The notes beneath the pieces are model-generated. The model worked only from the letters and a program-made list of their open reading frames with translations. It was not told the origin of the DNA and did not search any database. Below are positions 48,593-60,500 of a stretch of 64,000 nucleotides of DNA, one piece after another. Position 1 is the stretch's first letter. Every line of letters begins with the position of its first letter. Where the stretch lies: assembly GCF_017873135.1 (NCBI RefSeq), contig NZ_JAGGJV010000012.1:124001-188000 (forward strand), written 5' to 3'. Source of the stretch: Rhizobium herbae. GTDB lineage: Bacteria; Pseudomonadota; Alphaproteobacteria; Rhizobiales; Rhizobiaceae. The translations under genes were made by a program, and so were the position numbers.

Positions 48593-48937
48593 GATGGCCA
48601 ACTCCGAAACGCATATCTGTTGCAGTGCAAAATCGCATCCCGGGCATGGTTAAGCAATCGTAAATGCCATGCTTAACGATCGATTTGAAGTTATGGTTAA
48701 TCCAGGCTGAGCGCGGGATTGCTCCTGTTGTCGGGAGATCGTGCCGCACTGAAAAGATTCGGCTTTTGCCAGTGACCGCTAAAATTTGAGAAGCCATCGA
48801 ATGCGCAGGCGCGAGCTTTAAAAGCGCTTGTGGTTGTTGGAAAACATGCCTAACTTCCAAACGCGCATACGGAGGGACAGACAGGCAGGCGACGGCGGCG
48901 TGCCTGGACTGACCCGAAAAAAATCAAGGGGAATTCC
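48593..48937. other. Divergent intergenic region, desaturase/potF
   Basis: No gene seen. Contains an inverted repeat GTTAAGC (48649-48655) and GCTTAAC (48671-48677), and a palindromic AAGCGCTT at 48822-48829. It must hold the promoters of both flanking genes; I cannot place them firmly. Confidence 0.4.
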
Positions 48938-50032
48938 ATGTCGCGAAAGATTGCCACCGCGTTTGCCGCGTTGATCCTCAGTGGATCCGCAACGATTGCC
49001 ACCGCGCAGGAGCGCGTCGTCAACGTCTACAACTGGTCCGACTATATCGATGCCAGCATTCTCGAAGACTTCACCAAGGAAACCGGCATCAAGGTCGTTT
49101 ATGACGTCTTCGATTCCAACGAAATTCTTGAAACCAAGCTTCTCGCAGGCGGCACCGGCTACGACGTTGTGGTGCCGACGGCCAGCTTCCTGCAGCGCCA
49201 GATCGCGGCGGGCGTCTTCCAGAAGCTCGACAAGTCGAAGCTGCCGAACATCTCCAACATGTGGGACGTGATTTCCGATCGCATCCAGAAATACGATCCC
49301 GGCAACGAATATGCCGTCGACTACATGTGGGGCACCACCGGCATCGGCTACAATGTCGAGAAGGTGAAGCAGATCCTTGGAACCGACGAGCCACCGACCT
49401 GGGATGTGATCTTCAAGCCGGAAGTTGCCGCGAAGTTCAAGGATTGCGGCATTCACATCCTCGATTCCGCTTCCGACGTTCTGCCTTCGGCCCTGGCTTA
49501 TCTTGGTCTCGATCCCGACAGCCGCACCCCGGACGACCTGAAGAAGGCGGAAGAGTTGCTGACGTCCATCCGCCCCTATGTCCGCAAGTTCCATTCGTCG
49601 GAATATATCAACGCACTGGCCAACGGCGATATCTGCCTTGCCGTCGGTTATTCGGGCGACGTGTTCCAGGCGCGCGATCGTGCCGCCGAGGCGAAAGCCG
49701 GCGTCACGGTGAACTATGTCATCCCGCCAACCGGCGCGCAGATGTGGTTCGATGTCATGGCCATCCCGGCCGACGCGCCGCATGTCGCCGAGGCGCATGA
49801 GTTCCTGAACTATATGATGAAGCCGGAAGTGGTCGCCAAGGCGTCGAACGTCGTGTTCTATGCCAACGGCAACAAGGCCTCGCAGCAGTTTGTCGACAAG
49901 GAAGTGCTCGACGATACCGCGATCTATCCCACACCCGAGGTCCTGGCGAAACTCTTCACGGTCACGCCCTATGACGCCAAATCGCAGCGTCTGGTGACGC
50001 GGCTGTGGACCAAGGTGGTCACCGGCCAGTAA
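48938..50032 (+). CDS. potF: Polyamine ABC transporter substrate-binding protein PotF-like
   Basis: 364 residues with a signal peptide (residues 1-23, ending SGSATIATAQ). The mature part has the PotD/PotF pattern: VVNVYNWSDYIDASILEDFT, then YAVDYMWGTTGIGYN near residue 127. AAGGGGAA lies before the start. First gene of potFGHI; the downstream terminator probably lowers expression of the membrane parts. Putrescine uptake fits with the puuAB catabolic genes 14 kb away. Confidence 0.93.
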   Translation: MSRKIATAFAALILSGSATIATAQERVVNVYNWSDYIDASILEDFTKETGIKVVYDVFDSNEILETKLLAGGTGYDVVVPTASFLQRQIAAGVFQKLDKSKLPNISNMWDVISDRIQKYDPGNEYAVDYMWGTTGIGYNVEKVKQILGTDEPPTWDVIFKPEVAAKFKDCGIHILDSASDVLPSALAYLGLDPDSRTPDDLKKAEELLTSIRPYVRKFHSSEYINALANGDICLAVGYSGDVFQARDRAAEAKAGVTVNYVIPPTGAQMWFDVMAIPADAPHVAEAHEFLNYMMKPEVVAKASNVVFYANGNKASQQFVDKEVLDDTAIYPTPEVLAKLFTVTPYDAKSQRLVTRLWTKVVTGQ

Positions 50033-50041
50033 GTCAAAAAC

Positions 50042-50077
50042 AATTGCCCGGACCTGAAATCCGGGCAATTTTCTTTT
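50042..50077 (+). terminator. Partial terminator between potF and potG
   Basis: AATTGCCCGGA (50042-50052) pairs perfectly with TCCGGGCAATT (50060-50070), followed by TTCTTTT. It lies in the 90-bp potF-potG gap, so it probably reduces readthrough into potGHI. Confidence 0.85.
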
Positions 50078-50122
50078 GCGGCGCTGGGGAAGGCGCCGTT
50101 TGTGCAAGTCATTCGGGGATAG

Positions 50123-51268
50123 ATGATGAAGTCACTTGGCAGTATCCGGCGTTCCTTTGCTCCATGGGCAGACCCCACATCCATACCGTTCATCGCGGTG
50201 AAGAACGTCACCAAGAAGTTCGGCGATTTCGTCGCTGTCGATGATCTGTCGCTGAATATCTATCCCCGTGAATTCTTCGCGCTGCTCGGCGCGTCGGGCT
50301 GCGGCAAGTCAACGCTGCTGCGTATGCTCGCCGGCTTCGAACAGCCGACCTCGGGCGAAATCGTCCTCGACGGACAGAGCCTTGCCGGCATTCCGCCCTA
50401 CAAGCGGCCGGTCAACATGATGTTCCAGTCCTATGCGCTGTTTCCGCATATGACGGTCGAGAACAACATCGCCTTCGGTCTGAAGCAGGATGGTATGCCC
50501 AAGGCCGATATCGCCGAGCGCGTCGACCAGATGCTGAAGCTGGTCAAGCTCGACAAATTCGCCAAGCGCAAGCCGCACCAGTTGTCCGGCGGCCAGCGCC
50601 AGCGCGTGGCGCTTGCCCGCTCGCTTGCCAAGCGGCCGAAGGTGCTGTTGCTTGATGAGCCGCTCGGCGCGCTCGACAAGAAGCTGCGCGAGGAAACCCA
50701 GTTCGAACTGATGGACCTGCAGCAGGAACTCGGCCTGACCTTTGTCGTCGTCACGCATGACCAGGAAGAGGCGATGACCATGGCCGACCGCATCGCCGTC
50801 ATGGCGCACGGCAAGGTGGTTCAGGTCGCCACCCCGCCGGAAATCTATGAGGCGCCGAATTCGCGCTTCGTGGCTGATTTCATCGGTGACGTGAACATTT
50901 TTGACGGCACCGTTTCTGCCGTCGGCAATGGCACAATCGAGATTGCAACGGAAACCGGCTTCACGGTTCGCGTCGCCTCGACCGAGCCGCCGGCCGTCGG
51001 CGCCAAGGCCGGCTTTGCCGTTCGTCCGGAAAAAATCCGCGTCGGCCGCGACCAGCCTGCCTGCGCGCCGCTCAATGCCGCTCAGGGCGAAATCTGGGAT
51101 ATCGGCTATCTCGGCGATATGACGGTTTTCCACGTCAAGCTGAAGGACGGCAAGGTGATCAAGGCTTCGTCGCTGAACGCCGTGCGTGCCGTCGAGGATC
51201 CGCTGGGCTACGACCAGGAAGTCTGGATTTCCTTCGATGAAAATGCCGGCGTCGTGCTGAAGGATTGA
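50123..51268 (+). CDS. potG: Polyamine ABC transporter ATPase PotG-like
   Basis: 381 residues. Walker A GASGCGKST near residue 55, signature LSGGQRQRVALARSL near 154, Walker B VLLLDEPLGALD near 173, then the TOBE domain at about 290-380. GGGGATAG precedes the start. Spaced 4 bp from potH. Confidence 0.94.
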   Translation: MMKSLGSIRRSFAPWADPTSIPFIAVKNVTKKFGDFVAVDDLSLNIYPREFFALLGASGCGKSTLLRMLAGFEQPTSGEIVLDGQSLAGIPPYKRPVNMMFQSYALFPHMTVENNIAFGLKQDGMPKADIAERVDQMLKLVKLDKFAKRKPHQLSGGQRQRVALARSLAKRPKVLLLDEPLGALDKKLREETQFELMDLQQELGLTFVVVTHDQEEAMTMADRIAVMAHGKVVQVATPPEIYEAPNSRFVADFIGDVNIFDGTVSAVGNGTIEIATETGFTVRVASTEPPAVGAKAGFAVRPEKIRVGRDQPACAPLNAAQGEIWDIGYLGDMTVFHVKLKDGKVIKASSLNAVRAVEDPLGYDQEVWISFDENAGVVLKD

Positions 51269-51272
51269 GGCC

Positions 51273-52184
51273 ATGGCAAAATTCGGATCGGCATTGTTCA
51301 ACCGGCTGGTGATCATCATCCCCTATGCCTGGCTGCTGTTCTTCTTCCTGATACCCTTTTTCATCGTCATCCGGATTTCGCTGTCGGAAACGGCCGTCGC
51401 CATGCCGCCCTATCTGCCGGTGTTCGATCTGGCGTCGGGCGTTGGCGGCTTCATCGACAATATCAAGCAGTTCTCGATCGACAACTACATCTGGCTGACT
51501 GAGGATGCGCTCTATACCAAAGCCTATGCCTCCAGCCTCTGGATCGCCGGTGTCTCGACATTTCTGACGCTGCTGATTGCCTATCCGGTGGCTTACGGCA
51601 TGGCGCAGGCGCCCAACACGATCCGCCCGACGCTGCTGATGCTGGTCATCCTGCCGTTCTGGACGAGCTTCCTGATCCGCGTCTACGCCTGGATCGCCAT
51701 TCTCAAACCCGAAGGCTTGTTCAACCAGCTGCTCTTGACGCTCGGTCTGATCGACCAGCCGCTGATCATCCTCAACACCAATTGGGCGATCTATATCGGT
51801 ATCGTCTATTCCTATCTGCCCTTCATGGTGCTGCCGATCTATTCGTCGCTGGAAAAGATGGATCACAGCCTGACGGAAGCCGCCCAGGATCTCGGCTGCA
51901 CGCCGATCCGGGCTTTCTGGCGCGTCACGTTCCCGCTCTCCATGCCCGGCGTGATCGCCGGCTGCATGCTCGTGTTCATTCCGGCGGTCGGCGAATTCGT
52001 CATTCCGGATCTACTCGGCGGGTCCGAGACGCTGATGATCGGCAAGACCCTCTGGAACGAGTTCAACGCCAATCGCGACTGGCCGGTATCCGCGGCTGTG
52101 GCGACCATTCTCCTGCTCATTCTCGTGGTGCCGATCATGTTCTTCCAGCATGCGCAGGCCAAGGCCGACGGCGAGGGGAGATAG
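51273..52184 (+). CDS. potH: Polyamine ABC transporter permease PotH-like
   Basis: 303 residues, six membrane segments, with a periplasmic loop after helix 1 (residues 40-85). The EAA loop (DHSLTEAAQDLGCTPIRAFW) is near residue 200. Followed by potI after 2 bp. Confidence 0.93.
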   Translation: MAKFGSALFNRLVIIIPYAWLLFFFLIPFFIVIRISLSETAVAMPPYLPVFDLASGVGGFIDNIKQFSIDNYIWLTEDALYTKAYASSLWIAGVSTFLTLLIAYPVAYGMAQAPNTIRPTLLMLVILPFWTSFLIRVYAWIAILKPEGLFNQLLLTLGLIDQPLIILNTNWAIYIGIVYSYLPFMVLPIYSSLEKMDHSLTEAAQDLGCTPIRAFWRVTFPLSMPGVIAGCMLVFIPAVGEFVIPDLLGGSETLMIGKTLWNEFNANRDWPVSAAVATILLLILVVPIMFFQHAQAKADGEGR

Positions 52185-52186
52185 TC

Positions 52187-53002
52187 ATGCAACGCTGGTC
52201 CCGTTTCAATATCGCCTCCATCGTTCTCGGCTTTGCCTTCCTCTACCTGCCGATCGTGCTTTTGGTGATCTTCTCGTTCAACGAATCCAAGCTGGTCACC
52301 GTCTGGGCCGGTTTCTCGACCAAATGGTATGTGCAGCTGTTTCACAATCAGGCGCTTCTCGATGCAGCCTGGGTGACCGTGCGGGTCGGCCTGATCTCGG
52401 CGACGGTGGCAACCGTTCTCGGCACGCTGGCAGCACTCGCCATGACGCGCTACACGCGGTTTCGCGGCCGCATGCTGTTTTCCGGCATGATCTACGCGCC
52501 GCTGGTCATGCCGGAGGTGATCACCGGCCTGTCGATGCTACTTTTGTTCGTTGCTATCGGTTTCGATCGCGGCTTCTGGACGCTGACGCTCGCCCACATC
52601 ACCTTCACCATGTGCTTCGTCGCAGTCGTTGTGCAGTCCCGGCTCCTGAGCTTCGACCGTTCGATCGAAGAAGCCGCGATGGACCTTGGCGCGACGCCGG
52701 TTGCAACCTTCCTGCAGGTGACCTTACCCGTTATCGCGCCGGCGGTCTTTTCCGGCTGGGTTCTCGCCTTCACGCTGTCGCTGGACGACCTGGTGATTTC
52801 GAGCTTTACCTCGGGGCCTGGTGCCACCACGCTGCCGATGCGGATCTACAGCCAGGTTCGCCTGGGCGTGACGCCGGAGATCAACGCGGTCTGCACCATC
52901 CTGATCGGCATCGTCGCCATCGGCGTTCTGATCGCATCCGTGGTGTCGCGCCGCCGGGAAATCCAGCGGGTCAAGGACGAGCAGGCTGCGTTCGCTCATT
53001 GA
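52187..53002 (+). CDS. potI: Polyamine ABC transporter permease PotI-like
   Basis: 271 residues from ATG 52187, chosen because the PotI N-terminal helix (IASIVLGFAFLYLPIVLLVI) starts there; the longer upstream frame shadows potH. Ribosome site GAGGGGAG. EAA loop RSIEEAAMDLGATPVATF near residue 160. Six membrane segments. Ends the polyamine operon and converges on a minus-strand small gene. Confidence 0.93.
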   Translation: MQRWSRFNIASIVLGFAFLYLPIVLLVIFSFNESKLVTVWAGFSTKWYVQLFHNQALLDAAWVTVRVGLISATVATVLGTLAALAMTRYTRFRGRMLFSGMIYAPLVMPEVITGLSMLLLFVAIGFDRGFWTLTLAHITFTMCFVAVVVQSRLLSFDRSIEEAAMDLGATPVATFLQVTLPVIAPAVFSGWVLAFTLSLDDLVISSFTSGPGATTLPMRIYSQVRLGVTPEINAVCTILIGIVAIGVLIASVVSRRREIQRVKDEQAAFAH

Positions 53003-53021
53003 GACGGAGGGGGCAGGGGCG

Positions 53022-53288
53022 TCACTCGCGCTCCCGTTCTCTTTCGCGCGGCGGCAGGAAAACGTAGGTCAGCAACCAGATCGGCAATACGATCATCGAG
53101 CCGAGCAGGATATTCGGCAGCGCCCAGCTCGTGAAGCGCAACAGATAGCCCCAAAGGATGTCCGGTGTCAGACCTGCCTGCTGCAGGATCTGCTCGGACG
53201 AGATATTGAAGATCGAAAGCCCGGCGCCCGTGAGCAGCGATGCCAATGCGATCTTGAGCAGGGCGGCAAGAAAACGCAGCACGGACAC
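53022..53288 (-). CDS. Small two-helix membrane protein, DUF6460-like
   Basis: 88 residues from GTG 53288, or 86 from GTG 53282, which has the better spacing to AGGAG. Two membrane helices (about 5-25 and 58-78) surround a short loop, ISSEQILQQAGLTPDILWGY. The C-terminus is a run of alternating Arg-Glu. The layout resembles the DUF6460 family of alphaproteobacteria. Function unknown. Confidence 0.7.
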   Translation of the reverse strand: MSVLRFLAALLKIALASLLTGAGLSIFNISSEQILQQAGLTPDILWGYLLRFTSWALPNILLGSMIVLPIWLLTYVFLPPRERERERE

Positions 53289-53353
53289 TTCTCCTGTGGG
53301 CTGATTCGGCTGCTTATTTTAGAATGCCCTGTGACAAAGTCGATGTAGCCAGT

Positions 53354-55180
53354 TCATGGCTTGGCGGGGATTGCCGCCAGGGGTGAAATGACCGGGTTCG
53401 GCCAGGAGCCGCCGACAAAGAAGCGGACGGCGGGTATCGCGGTGTCGTCCGGCTGGATAGCACCGGCCAGCGCCAGGCTGCCGTTCCGGTACGGAATGAT
53501 CCCGGCGAGAGACAAGATTCTTCCTTCGCCCTTGATATCCGCCTTGGTCAGTTCAGCCATGCCGTTGCGCAGCGTTGCAGTGATTTCCGCGCTGGTAAAG
53601 GCGAAGGAACCGTCGCCAGCTTCGCTGATGTTGAAGAAACGGCCTTGCGCCGCAAGCCGTTCGAATTCCGGCCCGTTGAAGTCCCGCAAGGTGCCGTTGT
53701 CGACCATATAGCGGATTTCACCGGAAACACCGCCCGGGGTCATTTTCGACAATGGCTCGGCGGTGGAAAGATCGACGCTCAAAACGCCCCGGCCAAGCGG
53801 CAAGGGGCCTGCCAGGCCGAGAGTGGCGGCGACCGGCGCCAGATCGGCGTCTTTCAGCGAAAACTGCAATTGCCCGCCATCGCCGCCGTCTTTTGCAAGG
53901 GCGATGCGGCCGCTGAGCGAGCCGCCGGCATAGGTACCGTCACCGATGTCGACGGAAGCACGTCCGTTCTCCGCCATGATGCCCGCGGCAACATCCGTCA
54001 GAGCGATCGGGCCATAACTTGCTTCCTGCGCCGACAGGCGAAGGTCGAGGCCGATTTGCTTCAGGAACGCCATGTCGGGGGAACCGGCGAGCTGGAGTGG
54101 CAAAAACGAAGAAGCCAGAGCGGTCAAATCGAGCCGGTCAAATGCGAGTGTTCCATCGACACGCGGACCGCGCGCCCGGTTCCAGGCAATGTCGAGGACA
54201 CCGGTTGCGCTCGCCCCTTCCAGCGAAAGCGAGAGATTGTCCATTTTCAATATCTCGCCGGACATTGTCATGCTGGTGTCGAGGGCGATGGCTCCCGTGG
54301 TCTCCGCAGGCAGCGTATTTCCGCGAGACCATGCCGCCAGCCCCGGAATCGATCTTGCGGTCAGTTGAAGCTGGCCGGAGGCAAACGGGTGGGCCGAGCC
54401 GTTGCCGATGCCGTCGAAACTGAAGGTCAGCGGCGTGGAACTGAAGGATGTCTGGATCGCGCTGTTTTGACCCGAAAGCAGCATCATCGGCTCATCGCAA
54501 GTGATGGACAACTCCACTTTTTCGCCGTTCATGGCAGCCGAAAGGTTTGCCCTGATCTGCGCCGCAGGCGTCGGCCATTGAACGGAGCCGGATATATTGT
54601 TGATGTGATGCGCGCTGGCGGTGATGCGATCGTTGAGTTCAACGGTGCCGTTGTCGATCTCGATGTCGCCGATCGGCGTGTTGCGAACGGCGGACGGCGT
54701 TTTCGTCGACGCGTTGGCGATGGCATCGGCCATCCACCCGGCGCGGCGCCAGTTGAAGGTTCCGTCGAGCCGTCGTTCTACCTTGAAAACCGGGTTGACC
54801 AGGCGGAAGTCATAGAAGACAGGCGCGCCGCGCAGCGCAGCGAGGATATCGAACCCGGCGGCGATGGCGTCTGCCTTCGCCAGCAGCTCCGGCGTCGCCG
54901 CATCGCCACCCTCGAAGGTGACGGTGCGGAGCGTCAGGACAGGGTGCGGCCAGAAGCTGATAAGCGGATCACCGGCAATGTTTGCCCGCGCGCCCGTCCA
55001 CGAGGACAGTACCCGCTCCATGTTGGTCTTGACGCTGGCTGTCGAGACGAACAGCGGCAGCGCCACCTTGAACAGAACGGTAAGGGCGAGCGCGCCGATA
55101 ACCAGCCAGGCAACCGTGCGTGACGCGAGAAGGTCAAGCAGTCTGGTTTTCATGCTGGCGATATTGATGAATTGCTTCAT
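53354..55180 (-). CDS. AsmA-family protein
   Basis: 608 residues from ATG 55180 (TTG 55201 has no ribosome site). An N-terminal membrane anchor (about residues 18-42) is followed by a large periplasmic AsmA-like region rich in beta strands (SFWPHPVLTLRTVTFEGG near residue 75; SLAGIIPYRNGSLALAGAI near the end). AsmA-type proteins help lipids cross the periplasm or affect outer-membrane assembly. Divergent from acsA2 across 174 bp. Confidence 0.85.
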   Translation of the reverse strand: MKQFINIASMKTRLLDLLASRTVAWLVIGALALTVLFKVALPLFVSTASVKTNMERVLSSWTGARANIAGDPLISFWPHPVLTLRTVTFEGGDAATPELLAKADAIAAGFDILAALRGAPVFYDFRLVNPVFKVERRLDGTFNWRRAGWMADAIANASTKTPSAVRNTPIGDIEIDNGTVELNDRITASAHHINNISGSVQWPTPAAQIRANLSAAMNGEKVELSITCDEPMMLLSGQNSAIQTSFSSTPLTFSFDGIGNGSAHPFASGQLQLTARSIPGLAAWSRGNTLPAETTGAIALDTSMTMSGEILKMDNLSLSLEGASATGVLDIAWNRARGPRVDGTLAFDRLDLTALASSFLPLQLAGSPDMAFLKQIGLDLRLSAQEASYGPIALTDVAAGIMAENGRASVDIGDGTYAGGSLSGRIALAKDGGDGGQLQFSLKDADLAPVAATLGLAGPLPLGRGVLSVDLSTAEPLSKMTPGGVSGEIRYMVDNGTLRDFNGPEFERLAAQGRFFNISEAGDGSFAFTSAEITATLRNGMAELTKADIKGEGRILSLAGIIPYRNGSLALAGAIQPDDTAIPAVRFFVGGSWPNPVISPLAAIPAKP

Positions 55181-55354
55181 TGCAGTCCGGCGCGCTTTCA
55201 ATCGTTTTGAAAGGGATCTGGATAGGCTTTCAGCCGGGAGAAATCAAACGGTCGAGCAGGGAAATGTCGCAACTGCCACAGTCATCATTTGCACTGTCTG
55301 TTTATCTTGCGCCGCAGCATGATATAGAGGCTGGCTTGGGAAGCGGAGGAAAGC

Positions 55355-57307
<1,953 letters not shown>

Positions 57308-57418
57308 CCTGGTTCTGTTAAGGATTTCGGGCTCGCCGAATTAACCAAAGCTTAGGTCTTTGCCGCCAATGGCTAAAATTTGAGTATTGCGTGGCAAGGT
57401 TTTGTTAACAGATAACAG

Positions 57419-57561
57419 GGCATGGTGATCTCAACTTGAGGCCACCCGATGTCAGGGGTGGCTTTCGGCAGAGATGCCAGCCTGGACATGACGTCATTTC
57501 TTCTCAAGCACCTGTTTAGCATCTAACTTATCGAGGCAGCTTCTTAGCTGCCTCTTTTTTT
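57419..57561 (+). ncRNA. Candidate structured small RNA or long 3' UTR with a strong terminator
   Basis: Between two convergent genes. GGC/ATCTC (57419-57421, 57428-57432) pairs with GAGATGCC (57471-57478), enclosing GCCACCC (57441-57447) with GGGTGGC (57456-57462), a stem that extends outward by G-T and A-T pairs. The 3' end is a perfect terminator: GAGGCAGCT (57533-57541), TCTT loop, AGCTGCCTC (57546-57554), then seven T. An AT-rich stretch 57380-57408 (TTGAGT, 17 bp, TGTTAA) could be its promoter. It could instead be the tail of acsA2 mRNA. I do not recognise a known family. Confidence 0.5.
57533..57561 (+). terminator. Rho-independent terminator
   Basis: 9-bp perfect stem with 4-nt TCTT loop and a 7-T tract. 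Plus-strand orientation only; no T run exists on the minus side for cbrA. Confidence 0.92.
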
Positions 57562-57590
57562 GGGCTTTTCTGAAGGTTTTTCAATCCCGG

Positions 57591-60500
57591 TCAGTTCGCC
57601 AGAACCCGCTGCGACGGGAAGGAAATTTCCACCAGCGTGCCTTCGTTGGGCGCCGAGTTGATCGAGAACTGCGCCCGGTTTGCCTCCGCCATCGCCTTGG
57701 TCAGCGGCAGGCCGAGGCCGGTGCCGTCGCCGCGCTTGCGCGCGCCGGTCGTCACTTGGCGAAAGGGTTTCATCGCCTGTTCCAGCTCGGTCCGGGTCAT
57801 GCCGACGCCGGTATCGCGAATGCGTAGGATGACGCTGCCATTGGCCTCATAGGCTGTGGAAACGACGATCTGGCCGCCCGACGGCGTGAAGCGGATGGCG
57901 TTCGAGAGGATGTTCAGCGCGATCTGCTTGATCGACCGGTTGTCGGCGACCACGTTCGGCACCGAGCCGGAAAGCGAGGTGCGGATGATCACCCGCTGGC
58001 TGTTGGCTTGTGGCTGCACCAGCGCGACGGCCTCCGACACAGCGTCGTTGATCTCCACGGCCGTGAATTCCAGATCCATCTCGCCGGCTTCGATCTTCGA
58101 TATGTCGAGCAGGTCGTTGACAATGTCGAGCACATGACGACCGGAGCGGCCGATATCGCCGGCATATTCGACATAGCGCGGATTGCCGATCGGGCCGAAA
58201 TGCTCGCTCGCCATCATGTCGGAAAAACCGATGATCGCGTTGAGCGGCGTGCGGATCTCGTGGCTGACCCGGGCGAGAAAGTCGCTCTTGTGGGCGTTTG
58301 CCGTCTCGGCGGCCCGCTTGGCATTGCGCAGTTCCTCTTCCGTCCGCTTCCACTGGGTGATGTCGCGGATGACGGCGCAGAACCCGTTGGAGGAGGAGAG
58401 GCGGCCCATGGTCATGAACAGCGGAATGAAGCCACCGGAGGCTTCGCGGCCGATCACTTCGCGGCCGTCGTTGAGCACGCTGGCAACGCCATGGCCGGAA
58501 AGGCCGGCGAGATAGTCGAGCACTGCCTTCTGGCTTTCATGGGCAAACAGCATGGCGAAGGGTTTGCCGCGGATTTCGCCGTCGTCATAATTGAACAGCG
58601 CGCTCGCGGAGCGATTGACCGAGCGGATTTCACCATCCGCGCCAACGACGACGACACCGTCGGTCGCCGTTTCGAGGATGGAGTGAAGCTCCTCGGTTTC
58701 CATGCGCAGCGCTTGGATTTCCGGCGCCTGCGCGCTTTCCTCGGACAGAGCCGCGAGCTCGTTTTCCGGCACGACGACTGGTGCCGGCGCGGTCTGGGTC
58801 GCCGAAAGCGCCATCATCAGGGCACTCTTGTCTTCCCAGCGGATGGATTGCAGCCGCGCCGACACCGGCACGAGCTGGCCATCGTTACGGATCACCATCA
58901 TGGTGCCATCAGGCAGGTCGAACAGGCCGTCATCGTCCCCGGCGAAAAGGGCGTCGATGCCGCCTTCTTCCCGCAGTTCGTCCAGATCGGCATAACCGGT
59001 AAGCTTCAGGAATTCGGAGTTGGCGTGAAACAGATCATCGCCGCTATGAACCAGCAGGGCGAGCGGCAGATTGTCAAGTATCTCCGGCGTCAGGCTGCTG
59101 TTGCCGCCGATGCGCGCGGGTGCGATTGCAGCGAGTGCTTCGGGCAGGTCGTTTTCGGCGGTTGGAACCCCAGCATCGTCGATACCGGCGAAATCGTCCT
59201 TGTCCGTCTCCTCGGTTTTCGGCGTTGTACCTTCGAACGGATCGGCGATCACGGGTTCGCCTTTAACAGGCACGTCTTCATTCGATCGCTTGCCAAAATT
59301 CTCGCCAAGCTGACGCGCGATTTCGCGAAAGGCTGCCTGTTCGCTGCGGCTCAGGGTCTCTGTACTCTGCGGGCGGTGGTTGTCGAGTTGGATGACCTTG
59401 TCCGATGCGCGGCGTCCCAGGGACTCGACCAGCTTCAGCGCCGGACGCTCGCCACGGAAGGGATCTTCCGGAGGTTCATCCACTGCGGGCAGTTCGTCTT
59501 CGAGACCGGCAAACAGGTCGTCGTCCGATTCCAGTGCCGGCGGTTCGGAAGCAACATCTGAAGCGGATTCCAAATCGCCGGTATCTGTTTCGTCGCTGAC
59601 AACTCCCTCGTATGCGACAACATCTTTCTCTGCCGTCTCCCGGTCGCCGGAAAGCGCATCAGTCTCGCTCTTTCCGTCATCGGCTTCTTCCGGAGCGGTC
59701 TCTTGGGCGGGCGCCGGTTGTTCGCCGAATGTCAGGCCCATGGCCTGTTCGTCATCGACCGTATCGGCCACACGCACGATGCCGAAGCCACGGAAGCCGT
59801 CAAATTCCCGGTTGCGTGAATAGGTCGGAAGCGCCGCCAGATCGACAGGAACCTGCAGGCCGGTGCCCTCGACCGGCCAGTAGATGGTCTTGCCCGACCA
59901 GGTATCGCGACGCTTCAGCAGTTCGCCGATCGTATTGCCGGGGTCGAGATGGTAGCGGTCCGCCAGTTCGGTGAAGCTCCGCCCGGCGATATCGGCGGAA
60001 TTCGGGCCGACGGCGGTTGCGAATTCCTCGGAAATCTCGCTGAAGCGCCCGTCCGCATCGATCTTCCAGACGAAACGGACAGCCCGGCTGTTGGGGTTGA
60101 AGACGAAACCCTGCGCAGCTTCTTCCGTGGTGTTCTCTTCGTCAGGCATGTCCTCCGACGTGACATCGACCGGACCGGCAAGGTCGCTCTCCGCGGTGGT
60201 CGCATCCGTGGCGGCGCCGGCACTATCCGCAACACGGTCCGGCTCGGTCAAAGGAGTTTCGTCTGGCGCGGTACTTTCTTCAGCAGGCGCTTCCGGCGTT
60301 TCGGAAGGTTCAATCGGCTCATCCAGAAGCGGTTCGCTTGCCACAGTCTCGATCGGAAAATCAGCGGCCGTTTCGTCTGTCACCGGCCGATCCGTATTTT
60401 CGTCAGCGTTTCTGGCCTCGACGGCAGCGTCGTCGTCCGGTGCGATTTGTTCCGGGGGTTCGTCAGGTGACAAGCTTGGCTGCGGCTCAGCTGCTTCGGA

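Noticed and set aside
53645-55123. 492-codon plus-strand frame opposite the AsmA-family gene
   Set aside because: Shadow; composition typical of antisense reading.
57342-57356. CtrA-like TTAA-N7-TTAG after acsA2
   Set aside because: One mismatch and not clearly upstream of a gene; could belong to the RNA candidate but is too weak alone.
58008-59561. 517-codon plus-strand frame opposite cbrA
   Set aside because: Shadow of the kinase gene; no ribosome site and no motif.
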